From Bacteroidetes bacterium QS_3_64_15 (GTDB lineage Bacteria > Bacteroidota > Rhodothermia > Rhodothermales > Salinibacteraceae): a stretch of DNA of 39,403 nucleotides. The translations under genes and the position numbers were made by a program. The stretch covers positions 1-39,403 of the forward strand of contig PXTN01000110.1 in the NCBI GenBank assembly GCA_003022565.1, given 5' to 3'. This document shows positions 24,217 through 34,907 of this stretch, in pieces (the first letter of the stretch is position 1; every line of letters starts with the position of its first letter). The notes beneath the pieces are model-generated. The model had not been told where the DNA came from, did not search any database, and worked only from the letters and a program-made list of their open reading frames with translations.

Positions 24217-27114
24217 TCAGAACGGAGATCCGCCGCCTCTGCGCCCGCCTCCCACGACGCTTCCGGCCGTCTGTTGCAGCCGATTCCCAAATCCACCGAG
24301 GGCCCCTTCCCGTCCGGACCTTGGAATTTGGAGCCGGAGCAGCTGGGAGAGCTGTCCGCTCTTGACCTGGAGATTGAAGCTGTAGGATTGGCGCTGCCCG
24401 AACGGCACCCAACTAAAGGACATCACCCAGCACGAACACTTTCCGATGTCGCGGCTCATGTTGATGCTCGTGGTGGACAGCTCGTTTTGAATGAGGTCGT
24501 ACCCCGTCCGGCCTTCGAGGGACCATTTCGGGGTTAGGTCGAGGCTAAACTGGGCATCGAGCGTCGCATTCTGATTCTCGATGCTCTTCTGAGGCTTGCG
24601 GAAGCTGTAACTGAAGTTGAAGCTCAGCGACCACGGGACGTTTGTGTCGAGGTAGCCCCGAGGGCGGGCGGAAGAGGAGCGCGGCGACCCGGATTGCGGG
24701 GCAGTCTGGGAGGGACGGTTCGATCCGGGAGCCCCACCCCGAGATTGCCGACCGGGTTGTATGCTAGCGCCGCGGCTTCCCCCGCCCCCCTCGAAGGAGC
24801 CTCCCACATTGAGGCGGAATCGTGTAAGGCGGATCGGCGTGAGCGGATTCCCGGTGATCATGTACCGATCCACCTGTCGCAGGCTCCGGTTGTCGCCTTC
24901 TCCGATGGGGCGGAGGGCGTAGGGAGAAAAGGTCATGCTCGACCGGACGCTGAAGTCCTGAATCGTTGTGCGCGCCCGGAAGTCAATGTCGCTCAGCTTG
25001 AGCGAGTCGGCCGTGAAGTTGTAGGAGGTGCTGAGGTCAAAGTCCAGCAGCTTGATTTTCTCCTCGTTGGTCTCTCCGGTCGAGTCAACGGTCACGTATT
25101 TCGTCTCGAGCTCGTTGTCGAGGTTGAGGCTCAGGGTGCGTTGCTCGTTGCTGCCCCGCACCCGGTTGCCCCCAAGGATGTCGTACCGAATGGGCTCTCC
25201 GGTCTGCTCATCGCGGACCGGATCCCCATTTGCGTAGCGGAGCTGTCGGGTGCGTCCCCAGAACGGCGCGTTGAAGTTCGGACTGTAATTGAAGGAGAGC
25301 GATGGGGCCATCCGGTGCCGAAGGCCCTGCAGGGACCCCACCCGGAGCGGAAACAGGCCGTACAGCTCAGTATTTGCCGAAATGCCGGTCGAAAATTCCC
25401 GCCGCGCGTAGAAGCCGCGGACAGTCCGCTCTTCTGTATTTGCGCGGGCGTCGATCGTATCGGTGTCGACTGCATCGGGGTCTACGTCGACGACCTTGCG
25501 CGTGGTGCTGATGCGCCAGTCGGAGTTGTAATTTGCGTTCGGGCTGAGGCTGAGGTTGTATCGATTGACCCGAAACGAGGCGCTGAGGGGAATCCGATGC
25601 CGTGCCTGGAAGTCGAACCGTCTGTCGTTGCCGGTGGCACGCTGATACTTTTGGCGATCTAAGAGCGCCTCGTACCACGCAATGTCCATGACGCTAGCCC
25701 GCTCCAGGGAGTCGGCCAGCGCGGAGTCGCCTCGTGCCCGAATCTCCTCGGGGTCACGCGGGCGGAAGGAGTAGTTATTGTCGACCGACAGGTCGTAAGA
25801 GGTCGTGATTTTTTCGTACCATCGGTCCTCCCCCACGGCCTGCTCGACGTCGAAGGGCTTGAACGAGCGCTGGGAGAAGCTGAGGTTGGGCAGCGTCATC
25901 GACACCTGCCCGCCTCGGAGCTGCTGGCGCTGGCTGGCGCTGACGCTCAGGTTTTTTCCGCCCCCCGGCCAGTTTTTTCTATAGCTCACGTTCGAGGAGA
26001 TTTCCTGGCTAACGGCATCGTTGTAGTTGTTGCTGTTGCGCCGGGCGAAGTCCGTAGACGTGGCGAGATTGATGTCGCCTCGAATGCGAGCGGTAGGGGA
26101 GAGGTCTTGGCTGTGCGACCACTTTAGCTGTCCGCGGTGTTGATTTCTAAAGTCGGGATCCTCCTCTTCGCCAATGCGAGTGCGCCGGTAAGTGAGGTTT
26201 ACGCGGCCATTGTAGTTGTACCGTTTGCGATACCGAAAGGTCGGATTAACCTCAAAGCTCCCCCTCGACCAGACGCTCGCTCGGAGTTGCAGGTCGGTGT
26301 AGGCGTTCAGGGCAAAGTACCAGCCCCAGTCCCGAAGAAACAGTCCTTTCTCGCGGTCCTGTCCGTAATTTGGCGCCAGCGGGCCACTCCGTCGCCCCGA
26401 CACGTTCGGCAAAAATCCGAAGGGAAGCCATAGGGGGGTCGGAATGTTGAACAGGAAGAGCTGGATGGGTCCCGTGTACACCCATTTCCCATCCACCTTC
26501 ATCTCGCTCGACCGCAAGGAGTACGAGGCCGTTTCGCCGGGGGGGCAGTCACAGGTCGTGTACGTGCCGTCCCGGACGAACAACGTGCTGTCCTCGAAGA
26601 CCTTGACGGCTCCGCCCTGGACGTAGCCCTGCTGTTGCTGGGTGCGGGCCGCCACCACGCGCCCCCGTTCGGTGCGGAGGCTGTAGGAGAGCGTTTCTCC
26701 GGTAAACGAGTTCTGCCCCCGTTCGAAGACGGGCCGAGACTGGGCCGCGGTGTCGGAGGGCGCGCCGGACGCGCGGAGCACGCTCGTCGCGAAGTCCATC
26801 TCAATGGTCTTCGCCTTCAGGGTGGCGTTTTGATAAGCCATTTCGGCCTGCCCGTGCAGGGTGCCCTGATCCGCTGAGTCCTCGCGGACGACGATCACGA
26901 GGGAGTCCGCCGCCGTAAACTCGACCCCGCCGTCCGAGTCGTCGGAGCGGGCCCCCGGTCGTGCTGCTTCAGACGAAGAGCCGGCGGCCTGACGAAGGGA
27001 GTCGGGCGGGCGGCCTCGCTCCTGCGCGGCGCTCGGCTGGACGAAAAGGAAGAGGCCCAGCACCGCCCCCAGCCCCACGAACAGCAGCCGGTACGGTCGG
27101 AGAGATCGGAGCAC
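24217..27114 (-). CDS. lptD: LPS-assembly outer-membrane protein LptD (Bacteroidota type)
   Basis: 965 residues if started at the GTG at 27114, which gives a classic signal peptide ([20 protein letters not shown]...PSAAQ); the frame is open to 27276, but that would overlap the upstream kinase gene and add non-signal sequence. Residues about 65-210 form the OstA/LptA-like periplasmic domain ([20 protein letters not shown]). The stretch [31 protein letters not shown] marks entry to the large beta-barrel, which fills the rest. The only cysteines in the mature protein are two CxC pairs, at residues 188/190 (TTCDCPPG) and 893/895 (GKCSCW), matching the disulfide-linked N- and C-terminal parts known in E. 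coli LptD. A Gly/Ser/Arg-rich loop lies near residue 810-850. It delivers LPS to the outer leaflet. Confidence 0.85.
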   Translation of the reverse strand: MLRSLRPYRLLFVGLGAVLGLFLFVQPSAAQERGRPPDSLRQAAGSSSEAARPGARSDDSDGGVEFTAADSLVIVVREDSADQGTLHGQAEMAYQNATLKAKTIEMDFATSVLRASGAPSDTAAQSRPVFERGQNSFTGETLSYSLRTERGRVVAARTQQQQGYVQGGAVKVFEDSTLFVRDGTYTTCDCPPGETASYSLRSSEMKVDGKWVYTGPIQLFLFNIPTPLWLPFGFLPNVSGRRSGPLAPNYGQDREKGLFLRDWGWYFALNAYTDLQLRASVWSRGSFEVNPTFRYRKRYNYNGRVNLTYRRTRIGEEEDPDFRNQHRGQLKWSHSQDLSPTARIRGDINLATSTDFARRNSNNYNDAVSQEISSNVSYRKNWPGGGKNLSVSASQRQQLRGGQVSMTLPNLSFSQRSFKPFDVEQAVGEDRWYEKITTSYDLSVDNNYSFRPRDPEEIRARGDSALADSLERASVMDIAWYEALLDRQKYQRATGNDRRFDFQARHRIPLSASFRVNRYNLSLSPNANYNSDWRISTTRKVVDVDPDAVDTDTIDARANTEERTVRGFYARREFSTGISANTELYGLFPLRVGSLQGLRHRMAPSLSFNYSPNFNAPFWGRTRQLRYANGDPVRDEQTGEPIRYDILGGNRVRGSNEQRTLSLNLDNELETKYVTVDSTGETNEEKIKLLDFDLSTSYNFTADSLKLSDIDFRARTTIQDFSVRSSMTFSPYALRPIGEGDNRSLRQVDRYMITGNPLTPIRLTRFRLNVGGSFEGGGGSRGASIQPGRQSRGGAPGSNRPSQTAPQSGSPRSSSARPRGYLDTNVPWSLSFNFSYSFRKPQKSIENQNATLDAQFSLDLTPKWSLEGRTGYDLIQNELSTTSINMSRDIGKCSCWVMSFSWVPFGQRQSYSFNLQVKSGQLSQLLRLQIPRSGREGALGGFGNRLQQTAGSVVGGGRRGGGSPF

Positions 27115-27223
27115 GGTAGCCAGGTGGTGGGGGAGTGAGCACCTCCCTGTCGCGAGTCGGTGCCACGCCGACCCGTCCGCGACGACGAGTGCGCGTGCAA
27201 CGCCAGAATCCACAGTCCCGCAG

Positions 27224-28207
27224 TCACGGGGTCCCGACCTGGGCCTGTTCGCCCTCGAAGGCAAGGCGGGCCGCACCGAGAAGACTTACCTCATTGCCCA
27301 GCTCTTCCCGAACGATGCGAAGGTTGTCGCGGAGGCCCGGCACGATAAAGCGGGGGAGGACATCCCGGGCGGGGTCTAGGATGTAGTCTCCAGCCCCCGA
27401 AACGCCTCCGCCAACCACAATGGTTCGAATATCAAGCAGATTGACGGCCGAGCCAAGCACACAGCCAAGCTTGTGGCCGGCCCAGGCGAGCACGGTCTGG
27501 GCGAGCTCGTCGTCCTGGTTTGCGGCCTCGTGCAGCACACGCGGGGTAATCGCGTCCAGGTCGCCGTCCACGAGGTCGCGGATTGTGCTGTCGGGGTAGT
27601 TGACGAGTCGATCGCGAGCGTGCTGCACCAGAAATTCCTGCCCGAGATAGCCCTCGATGGCTCCACTCACCCCCGACTTCGCGTACGGCCCCTCGTAATC
27701 GATCGTCATGTGCCCGATCTCGGCAGCCCCGCCGGTGCTTCCCCGAAAGATTTTGTTCTGATAGATGATGCCCCCGCCGACCCCAGTCCCGAGGGTGACC
27801 ATGATGAACGAATCGGCGTGCTGACCCGCTCCGTAGAAAGCTGATCCGAGGGCGGCGACGTTTGCATCGTTCTCCACGATGACCGGGAGCGTGCCGTCCG
27901 TGCGGGACTGAAGGGACGAGCGCAGGTCTACCGACCCCCAGTCCTCGAAGTTCGGAGGCTGAGACACAGTGGTCCGCTCCCAGTTCACGGCGCCGGGAGC
28001 CCCGATTCCGATTCCGGCCACAGAGCCGGAGGGGGCCGCATCGATCAGGTCCGACGCAATGGAGGCAATCTGGGCCTCGACGTGTTCAGAGCCCTCATCG
28101 GCTTCGGTGGAGCGCTCGGTTCGTTCGACAATGCCCTCATCGCGATCCACGAGGGCAGCCTTCAGGTTGGTCCCTCCGAGATCAACGCCGATGGCGTGGG
28201 GAATCAT
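27224..28207 (-). CDS. ROK-family sugar kinase (glucokinase-like)
   Basis: 327 residues from the ATG at 28207, directly before the phosphate-1 motif IGVDLGGTNLKAALVD. The catalytic aspartate is Asp114 in VIVENDANVAALG, and the phosphate-2 region is IMVTLGTGVGGGIIYQ. His166 in EIGHMTIDYEG is present, but the CxCGxxGCxE zinc motif usual in ROK kinases is replaced by YAKSGVSGAIEGYLG, with no cysteines. It therefore belongs to a zinc-free branch or binds metal differently. Phosphorylation of glucose by ATP is the likeliest activity; fructose or N-acetyl sugars cannot be excluded. It lies in a minus-strand run after eno and the FtsB-like gene and 109 nt before lptD. Confidence 0.86.
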   Translation of the reverse strand: MIPHAIGVDLGGTNLKAALVDRDEGIVERTERSTEADEGSEHVEAQIASIASDLIDAAPSGSVAGIGIGAPGAVNWERTTVSQPPNFEDWGSVDLRSSLQSRTDGTLPVIVENDANVAALGSAFYGAGQHADSFIMVTLGTGVGGGIIYQNKIFRGSTGGAAEIGHMTIDYEGPYAKSGVSGAIEGYLGQEFLVQHARDRLVNYPDSTIRDLVDGDLDAITPRVLHEAANQDDELAQTVLAWAGHKLGCVLGSAVNLLDIRTIVVGGGVSGAGDYILDPARDVLPRFIVPGLRDNLRIVREELGNEVSLLGAARLAFEGEQAQVGTP

Positions 28208-28352
28208 ACCAATGCGTGAGGAAGTGTGGAGGGGTGGAGGGATGGACGTATGAAAGTTCGGAGACGCGGTGAGGAGAGAGACGCTCCCACACCCCCACGC
28301 CTGGCCGCCCACACGCAGCCCCCCGCCCGGACGTGAAGGGGGCCCGGTCGAC

Positions 28353-28652
28353 CTACTTCGGCTCGACCCGATAAACCGTTTCCCCCGGCTTCTTCATGCC
28401 GTACTCCTCGCGGGCGATCCGTTCGACGACACTGTCGGACAGGGGACGGTCGAGCTGGGTACGGAGACGCTGAATCTTCTCTCGAAGCTCGGTGTTTTCC
28501 TGCTTCGTCGCGTCCAGTTCCTGGTGCCAGTAGTACCGCTGCAGCAGGCTGTGACTGTCGAAGAACAGCACCCAGACGAGCACTCCGGCCAGGAACATCC
28601 CAATGCCCCAGCGGACGCGGGTGTCGGCAAAGGCGGAATCAGGTGTGGGCAT
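28353..28652 (-). CDS. FtsB/DivIC-like septum formation initiator
   Basis: 99 residues from the ATG at 28652. A short cytoplasmic N-terminus, one membrane helix (WGIGMFLAGVLVWVLFF, residues 15-31), a coiled coil (residues about 38-70, ELDATKQENTELREKIQRLRTQL) and the conserved end VERIAREEYGMKKPGETVYRV identify the FtsB/DivIC family. These proteins bridge FtsQ and FtsL at the division septum. It lies downstream of eno on the same strand, as ftsB does in many bacteria, but a 204-bp mobile element now separates the two. Confidence 0.88.
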   Translation of the reverse strand: MPTPDSAFADTRVRWGIGMFLAGVLVWVLFFDSHSLLQRYYWHQELDATKQENTELREKIQRLRTQLDRPLSDSVVERIAREEYGMKKPGETVYRVEPK

Positions 28653-28662
28653 GGCGGCAGGC

Positions 28663-28672
28663 GCGTTAGCCG
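28663..28672. repeat. Left target-site duplication, element copy 2
   Basis: GCGTTAGCCG, identical to 28877-28886. It preserves a second copy of the end of eno, including a TAA stop on the minus strand. Confidence 0.8.
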
Positions 28673-28876
28673 TAGGGCAATCGCATGAACGCAACACGTC
28701 GCTCTGAGCTTGACTCAGAGCCTATCCAACCAAATGGGGTAACCATATCCGACGGATTTATGGGCTCCAAATCAAGTTTGGAGCGACGAACGAACGTGGT
28801 GTTGTAGAGCTAATCGGCCAGAACACAGATAACTGAGGCTTCCCCAAACCAACAGGTAATTGATGCGATTGCCCTG
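28673..28876. mobile_element. 204-bp MITE-like non-autonomous element, copy 2
   Basis: Its inverted ends, AGGGCAATCGCAT (28674-28686) and the complement (28863-28875), share the GGCAATCGCAT core with copy 1 at 9373-9573. It is flanked by the exact 10-bp direct repeat GCGTTAGCCG. It has no coding capacity. It carries the same 90-nt two-hairpin core as copy 1 but nearer the left end (25 nt rather than 75 nt), so the two elements are relatives rather than simple duplicates. It occupies almost all of the eno-ftsB spacer. Confidence 0.82.
28698..28787. repeat. 90-nt paired-hairpin core, copy 2
   Basis: Units at 28698-28722 and 28763-28787. The left unit is identical to that of copy 1; the right differs only in its loop (TCAAG here, GCAAG in copy 1). 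The 40 nt between the units differ from copy 1 while their length is the same. Confidence 0.8.
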
Positions 28877-30250
<1,374 letters not shown>

Positions 30251-30377
30251 TTAACTACGTGGTCGGAGCCCAGAACCACAAGAGCGGCTCTCGAAACCCT
30301 CCCGAAGACAGCCCTTGTCCGATAATGGGACAGCCCCAAAGAGGCGTAGGGGAGGCCGATGTGCCCGGTGTCGACGT

Positions 30378-30412
30378 AGAAAAGGCCGGCGGGCCAGAAA
30401 AGCCCGCCGGCC
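30378..30412 (-). terminator. Rho-independent terminator of the TPR gene cluster
   Basis: Read on the minus strand, GGCCGGCGGGC (30412-30402), loop TTTTCTG, GCCCGCCGGCC (30394-30384), then TTTTCTAC. A perfect 11-bp stem 26 nt after the TPR gene's stop. Confidence 0.9.
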
Positions 30413-30437
30413 GTACGTGTTCACGCACTGAACGAGA

Positions 30438-31793
30438 TCAGTTGGAAGAGGGGGCTGGCCGCACGGACGCCGTCTCCCCGATCCACGAGTAGCAGCCGTA
30501 GTCGATCGAGAACGTGCCGCCCTGCTCCCAGTCCGACCGGTAGAAGATGTCCTCCTTGGTTGGGAAAACCCTCCTGTACGTCTGAATTTTGCTGTTGGCG
30601 GTGGACGCGACGGACGGGTCGGTCGCCTTGGCCCGCTGATACATGTCAACGGCGGCCCAATAGACGGCCTTGTCCTCACGCTTCATCTCGCTACCACTGC
30701 ACTCGTTCACGGCGCGAGCGTACAGGTCTCCGATGGCAATATATGCCCGTCCAAAGTCTTTCCTCTTCTCGATGGCCCTCCGGTATTCCCGCCGGGCCTG
30801 TGCGAGCCGTCCCATCTTCTGGTAGGCGGTCCCGCGGTTGAAGTGATCTTCAGCTTTGAGCTCGGCTCCCTGCTCGACGGCGCGGTCGTACGCCTCGAGT
30901 GCCGCCTTCGATCGGCCGTCTTCGAGGCGCATCTGAGCAATGTCGCGCACCGTCTCGGCCGGAGGGTTCTCCTTCATGAGCCGCTTGGCGAGCGTCGACG
31001 CCTTCTCGACGTTTCCCTGCCGCTTGTAGGCATTGAACAGGTCGGTGAGGAGCCGCGTGCTGTCGGGGTGCTGCTCGACCTGCTCCTCAAGATACCCGAT
31101 CTTCGCCTGTGGATTCATGCCGAAGATGTCCTCACGCATGGAGTTCACCATCTCGGCCACCTCCTCGTCGTCCCCACGCTCCGCCTCAACCGCATTGGCG
31201 AAATCGAGTGCCTTCTGAAGCTGATTGTTTTGCTGGTACGACTGCAGGATCTGCTGAATGTAGTAAGGGTCGATCTCTCCCGGGGCGAGCTCAAACGCCT
31301 TTCGGTAGTGCGCCGCGGCTGTCTCCAGCTCCTCAACATCGGGTAGAGATCTCTGGTGCTGTTCGAGAAAGCGCCCCTTTCGCAGCTCCCACTCGAATTG
31401 GCTAAACTTGATGTCTTGCTTCTTCATCTTCTGGGGTGCAGAGGTGAGGTACGTCGCCGCAGTGTCCAGATAGGCCTTTCGCGTTTTCTCATTCTCGGCC
31501 TGCTTGGCGAGGCCCTCGTAGAGTTTCACGACCCGTTTGTAGTTGTCGTCGTCTTTGTCGGGCGTTTCGGGGGCGTGTTCAAGAATCCAGAGGAGATAGC
31601 TCCGGGCACTCTCGAAGTTGTCGTTCTTGAAATTCTCGTAGTAGAGGGTGTAGTGCCTTAGTTTCTCCTGCTCGCTCGGCTCGCTGTCCTGCCCAGACGC
31701 CGGCGTGGCGGAGGCGGCGAGCACCAGGAGGCCTACGCAGAACGTTCCAATCGAGAAAAGCCGAGACTTGAATGTACCGTCAGGAAAGAGCAT
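30438..31793 (-). CDS. Exported TPR protein, Bacteroidota CYSWIGET family
   Basis: 451 residues with a signal peptide (LFSIGTFCVGLLVLAASATPASG). Several tetratricopeptide units are visible, for example AAAHYRKAFELAPGEIDPYY, LLTDLFNAYKRQGNVEKAST and HFNRGTAYQKMGRLAQARREYRRAIEKRKDFGRAY. The C-terminus, FSIDYGCYSWIGETASVRP, is a strongly conserved ending in Bacteroidota TPR proteins of unknown role. It is probably periplasmic and involved in protein-protein contacts. It lies 134 nt downstream of the beta-barrel gene on the same strand and ends at a strong terminator. It is the last gene of the envelope cluster; function not established. Confidence 0.85.
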   Translation of the reverse strand: MLFPDGTFKSRLFSIGTFCVGLLVLAASATPASGQDSEPSEQEKLRHYTLYYENFKNDNFESARSYLLWILEHAPETPDKDDDNYKRVVKLYEGLAKQAENEKTRKAYLDTAATYLTSAPQKMKKQDIKFSQFEWELRKGRFLEQHQRSLPDVEELETAAAHYRKAFELAPGEIDPYYIQQILQSYQQNNQLQKALDFANAVEAERGDDEEVAEMVNSMREDIFGMNPQAKIGYLEEQVEQHPDSTRLLTDLFNAYKRQGNVEKASTLAKRLMKENPPAETVRDIAQMRLEDGRSKAALEAYDRAVEQGAELKAEDHFNRGTAYQKMGRLAQARREYRRAIEKRKDFGRAYIAIGDLYARAVNECSGSEMKREDKAVYWAAVDMYQRAKATDPSVASTANSKIQTYRRVFPTKEDIFYRSDWEQGGTFSIDYGCYSWIGETASVRPAPSSN

Positions 31794-31927
31794 ATCAGAG
31801 AGGCAAATCTGTCCTATATTTTGAACAGGCTAGGGCTTTAGACTGGACATTCGTCGTCGGGTTTCGGTCCACGTTGTTTCCGGTAGACCGGCGCAGTGAA
31901 GGAAGCACCTGCACGCGCGCCGTCATC

Positions 31928-33262
31928 CTACCGGAGCTTACGCCGCTGAAACCAACGTTCTCCGAAGTTTACGTGGAGCGACCCCCCAACGAACAGGTCG
32001 CGAACGAGGGCATCAGAGGATGTCCCCCGCGTCCCAGCAATCGTATTTACGTCAATTCGCGTGCCGGAAAGCGAAGTGGGGAGGCTAAGCCCAGCAGTGA
32101 CGGCAAATTCGTAAAGGGGGGTCTGCCGATCGGGACGCACGTACATTTGTTCCACGTAGCCCCCAAACCGGTAGGCAGCCTGAGCAAAGTAGCCGGCCAA
32201 CTCGTCTTCGCCGGCGGGCACCACCTCGGCCCCAGTCGACAAGCGCCAGCGGTCCGCAAGGGTGCTCGTCCCCCCAACCGGAAAGCGGGCGGGCTCCGTT
32301 TCCCCTGTTCCCACAGAAAAGCCACTCGAAAATGTGCTCCACGGATCAAAGAAGCCATCGAGAACAAAAGTCCATCGTGGGCCGGGCTGGTACGAGACCC
32401 CGAGGCGCCCCTGCCAGGGCAGCGTGACGTCTCCACGCTCAGAAGAGAGGGTGTCGCGTGCCAGGTCCTCGTCAAGGGTGCGGAACCGCTCCCCCGACAG
32501 ACGGGCGGGGAGCGTCACTGAGGCACCAATTGACAAGGCATCATCCGTGGCGAGAACATCGGCCAGCGCAAGATGTCCCCCCAGCGTACCGGTGAATCCA
32601 GAGAGCCGTACGCCGTCGGCCAAGACGATGTTACGGAGGCCCTGAGACGTGGTCCGCCGCTGGCTCTCGATGATGCCAAAGAGGACATCCGCACTGGCCC
32701 CAACGCTCAGCATGTCACTCATCCGGTACCCCAGCCCGCCCCGTAGGCGATGAAGTCCCCCTGAGCCGGAGAAGGTGGTCTCGTATCTCGCCTCATTCTC
32801 CTGGCGAGGACCCACCCGCTCTTGTCCCGTTAGCGTCGCATTGTAGTTGAAGCGGGAATAGGGCTGAAAGGAGAGGCCGACGCCCAGCGTGCGTTCGTAA
32901 AGGGGGAAGCTAAATTGAATGGCCTGTACATTGCCAGAGGTCAACTGTCCTGAGTTGCCGCTACCGTCTTCGGAGCTCACAGATTGGAGGGATGCGCTGC
33001 CCGACAGTCGCGTGTAGACCTGATCGCTCCAGAGGGCCGGGTTCGTGTCGGGGTTGTAATTGAGGGACCGAAGCGCATAGCCGCCTCCGCCCATCGCCCG
33101 GCTCTGGGAGGAGGAAAAGTCGAGCAGGCTCCCCAGCCCAAACCGGGAATAAATCGTCCCTTCGCCGTTGGACTGTGCCTGAGCGGGGGGAACTGTAACC
33201 AGCAGGACTGCCGAAAGGAGCATCCACAGGACGAAAGATCGGTCTGCGCCCAGTACTCGCAT
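31928..33262 (-). CDS. Outer-membrane beta-barrel protein, Bacteroidota type
   Basis: 444 residues from the ATG at 33262, which gives a normal signal peptide (RSFVLWMLLSAVLLVTVPPAQAQ). An ATG at 33310, only 4 nt after the stop of the upstream gene, is an alternative and would suggest translational coupling. The mature start, TIYSRFGLGSLLDFSSSQSRAMGGGGYALR, is typical of a Bacteroidota barrel family with a MGG motif and NPDTNPAL, loosely like FadL-type transporters. Amphipathic strands continue through the protein. Specific cargo unknown. Being next to a DUF4270 lipoprotein and a TPR protein, it probably belongs to the same envelope unit. Confidence 0.78.
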   Translation of the reverse strand: MRVLGADRSFVLWMLLSAVLLVTVPPAQAQSNGEGTIYSRFGLGSLLDFSSSQSRAMGGGGYALRSLNYNPDTNPALWSDQVYTRLSGSASLQSVSSEDGSGNSGQLTSGNVQAIQFSFPLYERTLGVGLSFQPYSRFNYNATLTGQERVGPRQENEARYETTFSGSGGLHRLRGGLGYRMSDMLSVGASADVLFGIIESQRRTTSQGLRNIVLADGVRLSGFTGTLGGHLALADVLATDDALSIGASVTLPARLSGERFRTLDEDLARDTLSSERGDVTLPWQGRLGVSYQPGPRWTFVLDGFFDPWSTFSSGFSVGTGETEPARFPVGGTSTLADRWRLSTGAEVVPAGEDELAGYFAQAAYRFGGYVEQMYVRPDRQTPLYEFAVTAGLSLPTSLSGTRIDVNTIAGTRGTSSDALVRDLFVGGSLHVNFGERWFQRRKLR

Positions 33263-33314
33263 AAAATCGTCGCACGGTGTGTCGGAGGAAGGCCGAAAGG
33301 CAATAGTCATCAAT

Positions 33315-34691
33315 TTAAAGCGGCGTTACAGTCAGCGTGGCACGGGGGGGGGCTAGCTCTTCGCCGTCCACGGGGACAAGGACGGGCAGCGTGCTTGGCA
33401 GTCCCAGTTGGATTGTGGACCCTGGTTCGCCAGGGATACTTTCCCGGTCGGCAACCTGGACGCGGTACTCCGTGAAGAGTGGGCTTTGTCCGTTTCGGAT
33501 GCGCCGGAACGATTCCTCGAAAATTGTGAAGGCCTCGTTTGCACTGCGGAGGTCGTCGGGCACCAGGGCACCGCTGAGGGCAGCAGACGGGTCCGCTGCG
33601 GACGGGTCCAAAGGAAGAATGCACGTTTCGTTCGGCTCGGAAAACACGGGAAATCCTGCCATACGGCAGCCAGGAGTATTCGCCCCCCGAGTGGCAATAA
33701 TGCGGTATCCTTTCGGCAACGGACGGACGAAGTTCATCCTAGAGAAATCCTTCAACGCGGACGTATCGACCGGAACGAAGACTTCGGCCCGATTCAACGG
33801 GGTATTCTCAAGGGTATCAAGGGGAGGGGCATTGAAATCCCACTCCATTGTGAGATCCACACCGGCGCCGTCCTGCAGCAGCGTGTAGTCGTCGGGAGGG
33901 GCTCCCGCCTCTCGCTGCTCAATATGCGTAAACGACTTCACGCCCGAGTAGTCGGCCGTTGTAGTGTCGGATTCAGACACGTGTGTGAGGCGAAGGGTCG
34001 CATCAAAGGGGGAAAATCCGACGACTGCTTGGCTGTTGGGAGCCACGATCTTGAAGCCCGGAAAATTCTCCTCAAAAGCAGATCCGTCGTCGCTCGTGTC
34101 TTGCAGCGTAGATAGATTCTCCGCAATCCACGATTCGCGGAGCTTAATGGTCACCAGAGAGTCGGTTGGATTGACCTGGGACGCGTTAACCGAGGCAGGG
34201 TCCATTTCGTCGGCGTCGAAGGTCGCACTCGCCCGAGCGGAGTCCATCGTGGCGTCCTCCGTTAGGTCGTACACCTCCACCGCCAACGCATTGCTGGAGT
34301 CGCCGTGCAGGTAGCTCGGGGTCAGGCGCAGTTCAGCGGTCAGCGAGTCGGCGCTGTTGGCTGAGAGAATCTCAGAGGGAAGGGAGCTTTGCCCCGCGAC
34401 GTCGAGGTACCCTTCCGCTTCAATTTCACCCGTTCCCGGAAGTGGATCGTCGACGACCCCAACGAGGACCCGCCATGTGCTCCGGATCGGGGCCTGGCGA
34501 ACATTTTCGCCGGTGATCGGCGAGGTGTGTGCGGTGTCGAGGTCAGCCTCCACGTCGAGCGTGACGGGCTGCCCTCCACTCAACGAATCGGGCCCGACCC
34601 CCAGCCCTACGTTCGAGGAGTCGCTGCAGGCAGAGAGCGAGAGAAGCGCAACGCCTCCGGCGAGGGCAGCGCAGAGCCAGGAAGACCTCAT
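33315..34691 (-). CDS. DUF4270-like lipoprotein
   Basis: 458 residues from the ATG at 34691. A lipoprotein signal peptide ends in the lipobox LSLSAC (Cys at about residue 22). The mature start, CSDSSNVGLGVGPDSL, matches the opening of Bacteroidota DUF4270 proteins. The remainder is a large acidic beta-rich protein with segments such as TLRLTHVSESDTTTADYSG and NRAEVFVPVD that fit the family. It should be anchored in the outer membrane. In Bacteroidota such genes commonly stand beside a short glycogen/starch synthase, which is the case here (216 nt upstream). Function unknown. Confidence 0.75.
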   Translation of the reverse strand: MRSSWLCAALAGGVALLSLSACSDSSNVGLGVGPDSLSGGQPVTLDVEADLDTAHTSPITGENVRQAPIRSTWRVLVGVVDDPLPGTGEIEAEGYLDVAGQSSLPSEILSANSADSLTAELRLTPSYLHGDSSNALAVEVYDLTEDATMDSARASATFDADEMDPASVNASQVNPTDSLVTIKLRESWIAENLSTLQDTSDDGSAFEENFPGFKIVAPNSQAVVGFSPFDATLRLTHVSESDTTTADYSGVKSFTHIEQREAGAPPDDYTLLQDGAGVDLTMEWDFNAPPLDTLENTPLNRAEVFVPVDTSALKDFSRMNFVRPLPKGYRIIATRGANTPGCRMAGFPVFSEPNETCILPLDPSAADPSAALSGALVPDDLRSANEAFTIFEESFRRIRNGQSPLFTEYRVQVADRESIPGEPGSTIQLGLPSTLPVLVPVDGEELAPPRATLTVTPL

Positions 34692-34907
34692 GGTCAATAC
34701 GGGCGGTGGGGGCCAGTTCAATAAACGAGTCAGGGGAGGAGGGCGCCGTCCGATGGATCGGCGGACCGGTACACAGGCACTGAGGCAAGGCGCCGCCGAG
34801 AGAAACGGCCTGGAGAGGACAGCAGATCAATGTCGAGAGGAGCCGAGCGCCCGGAATCGGGTCCGTGAATGTCACCTGGAAGTGGGGTGTTTCTCGCCGA
34901 GTGAAGA

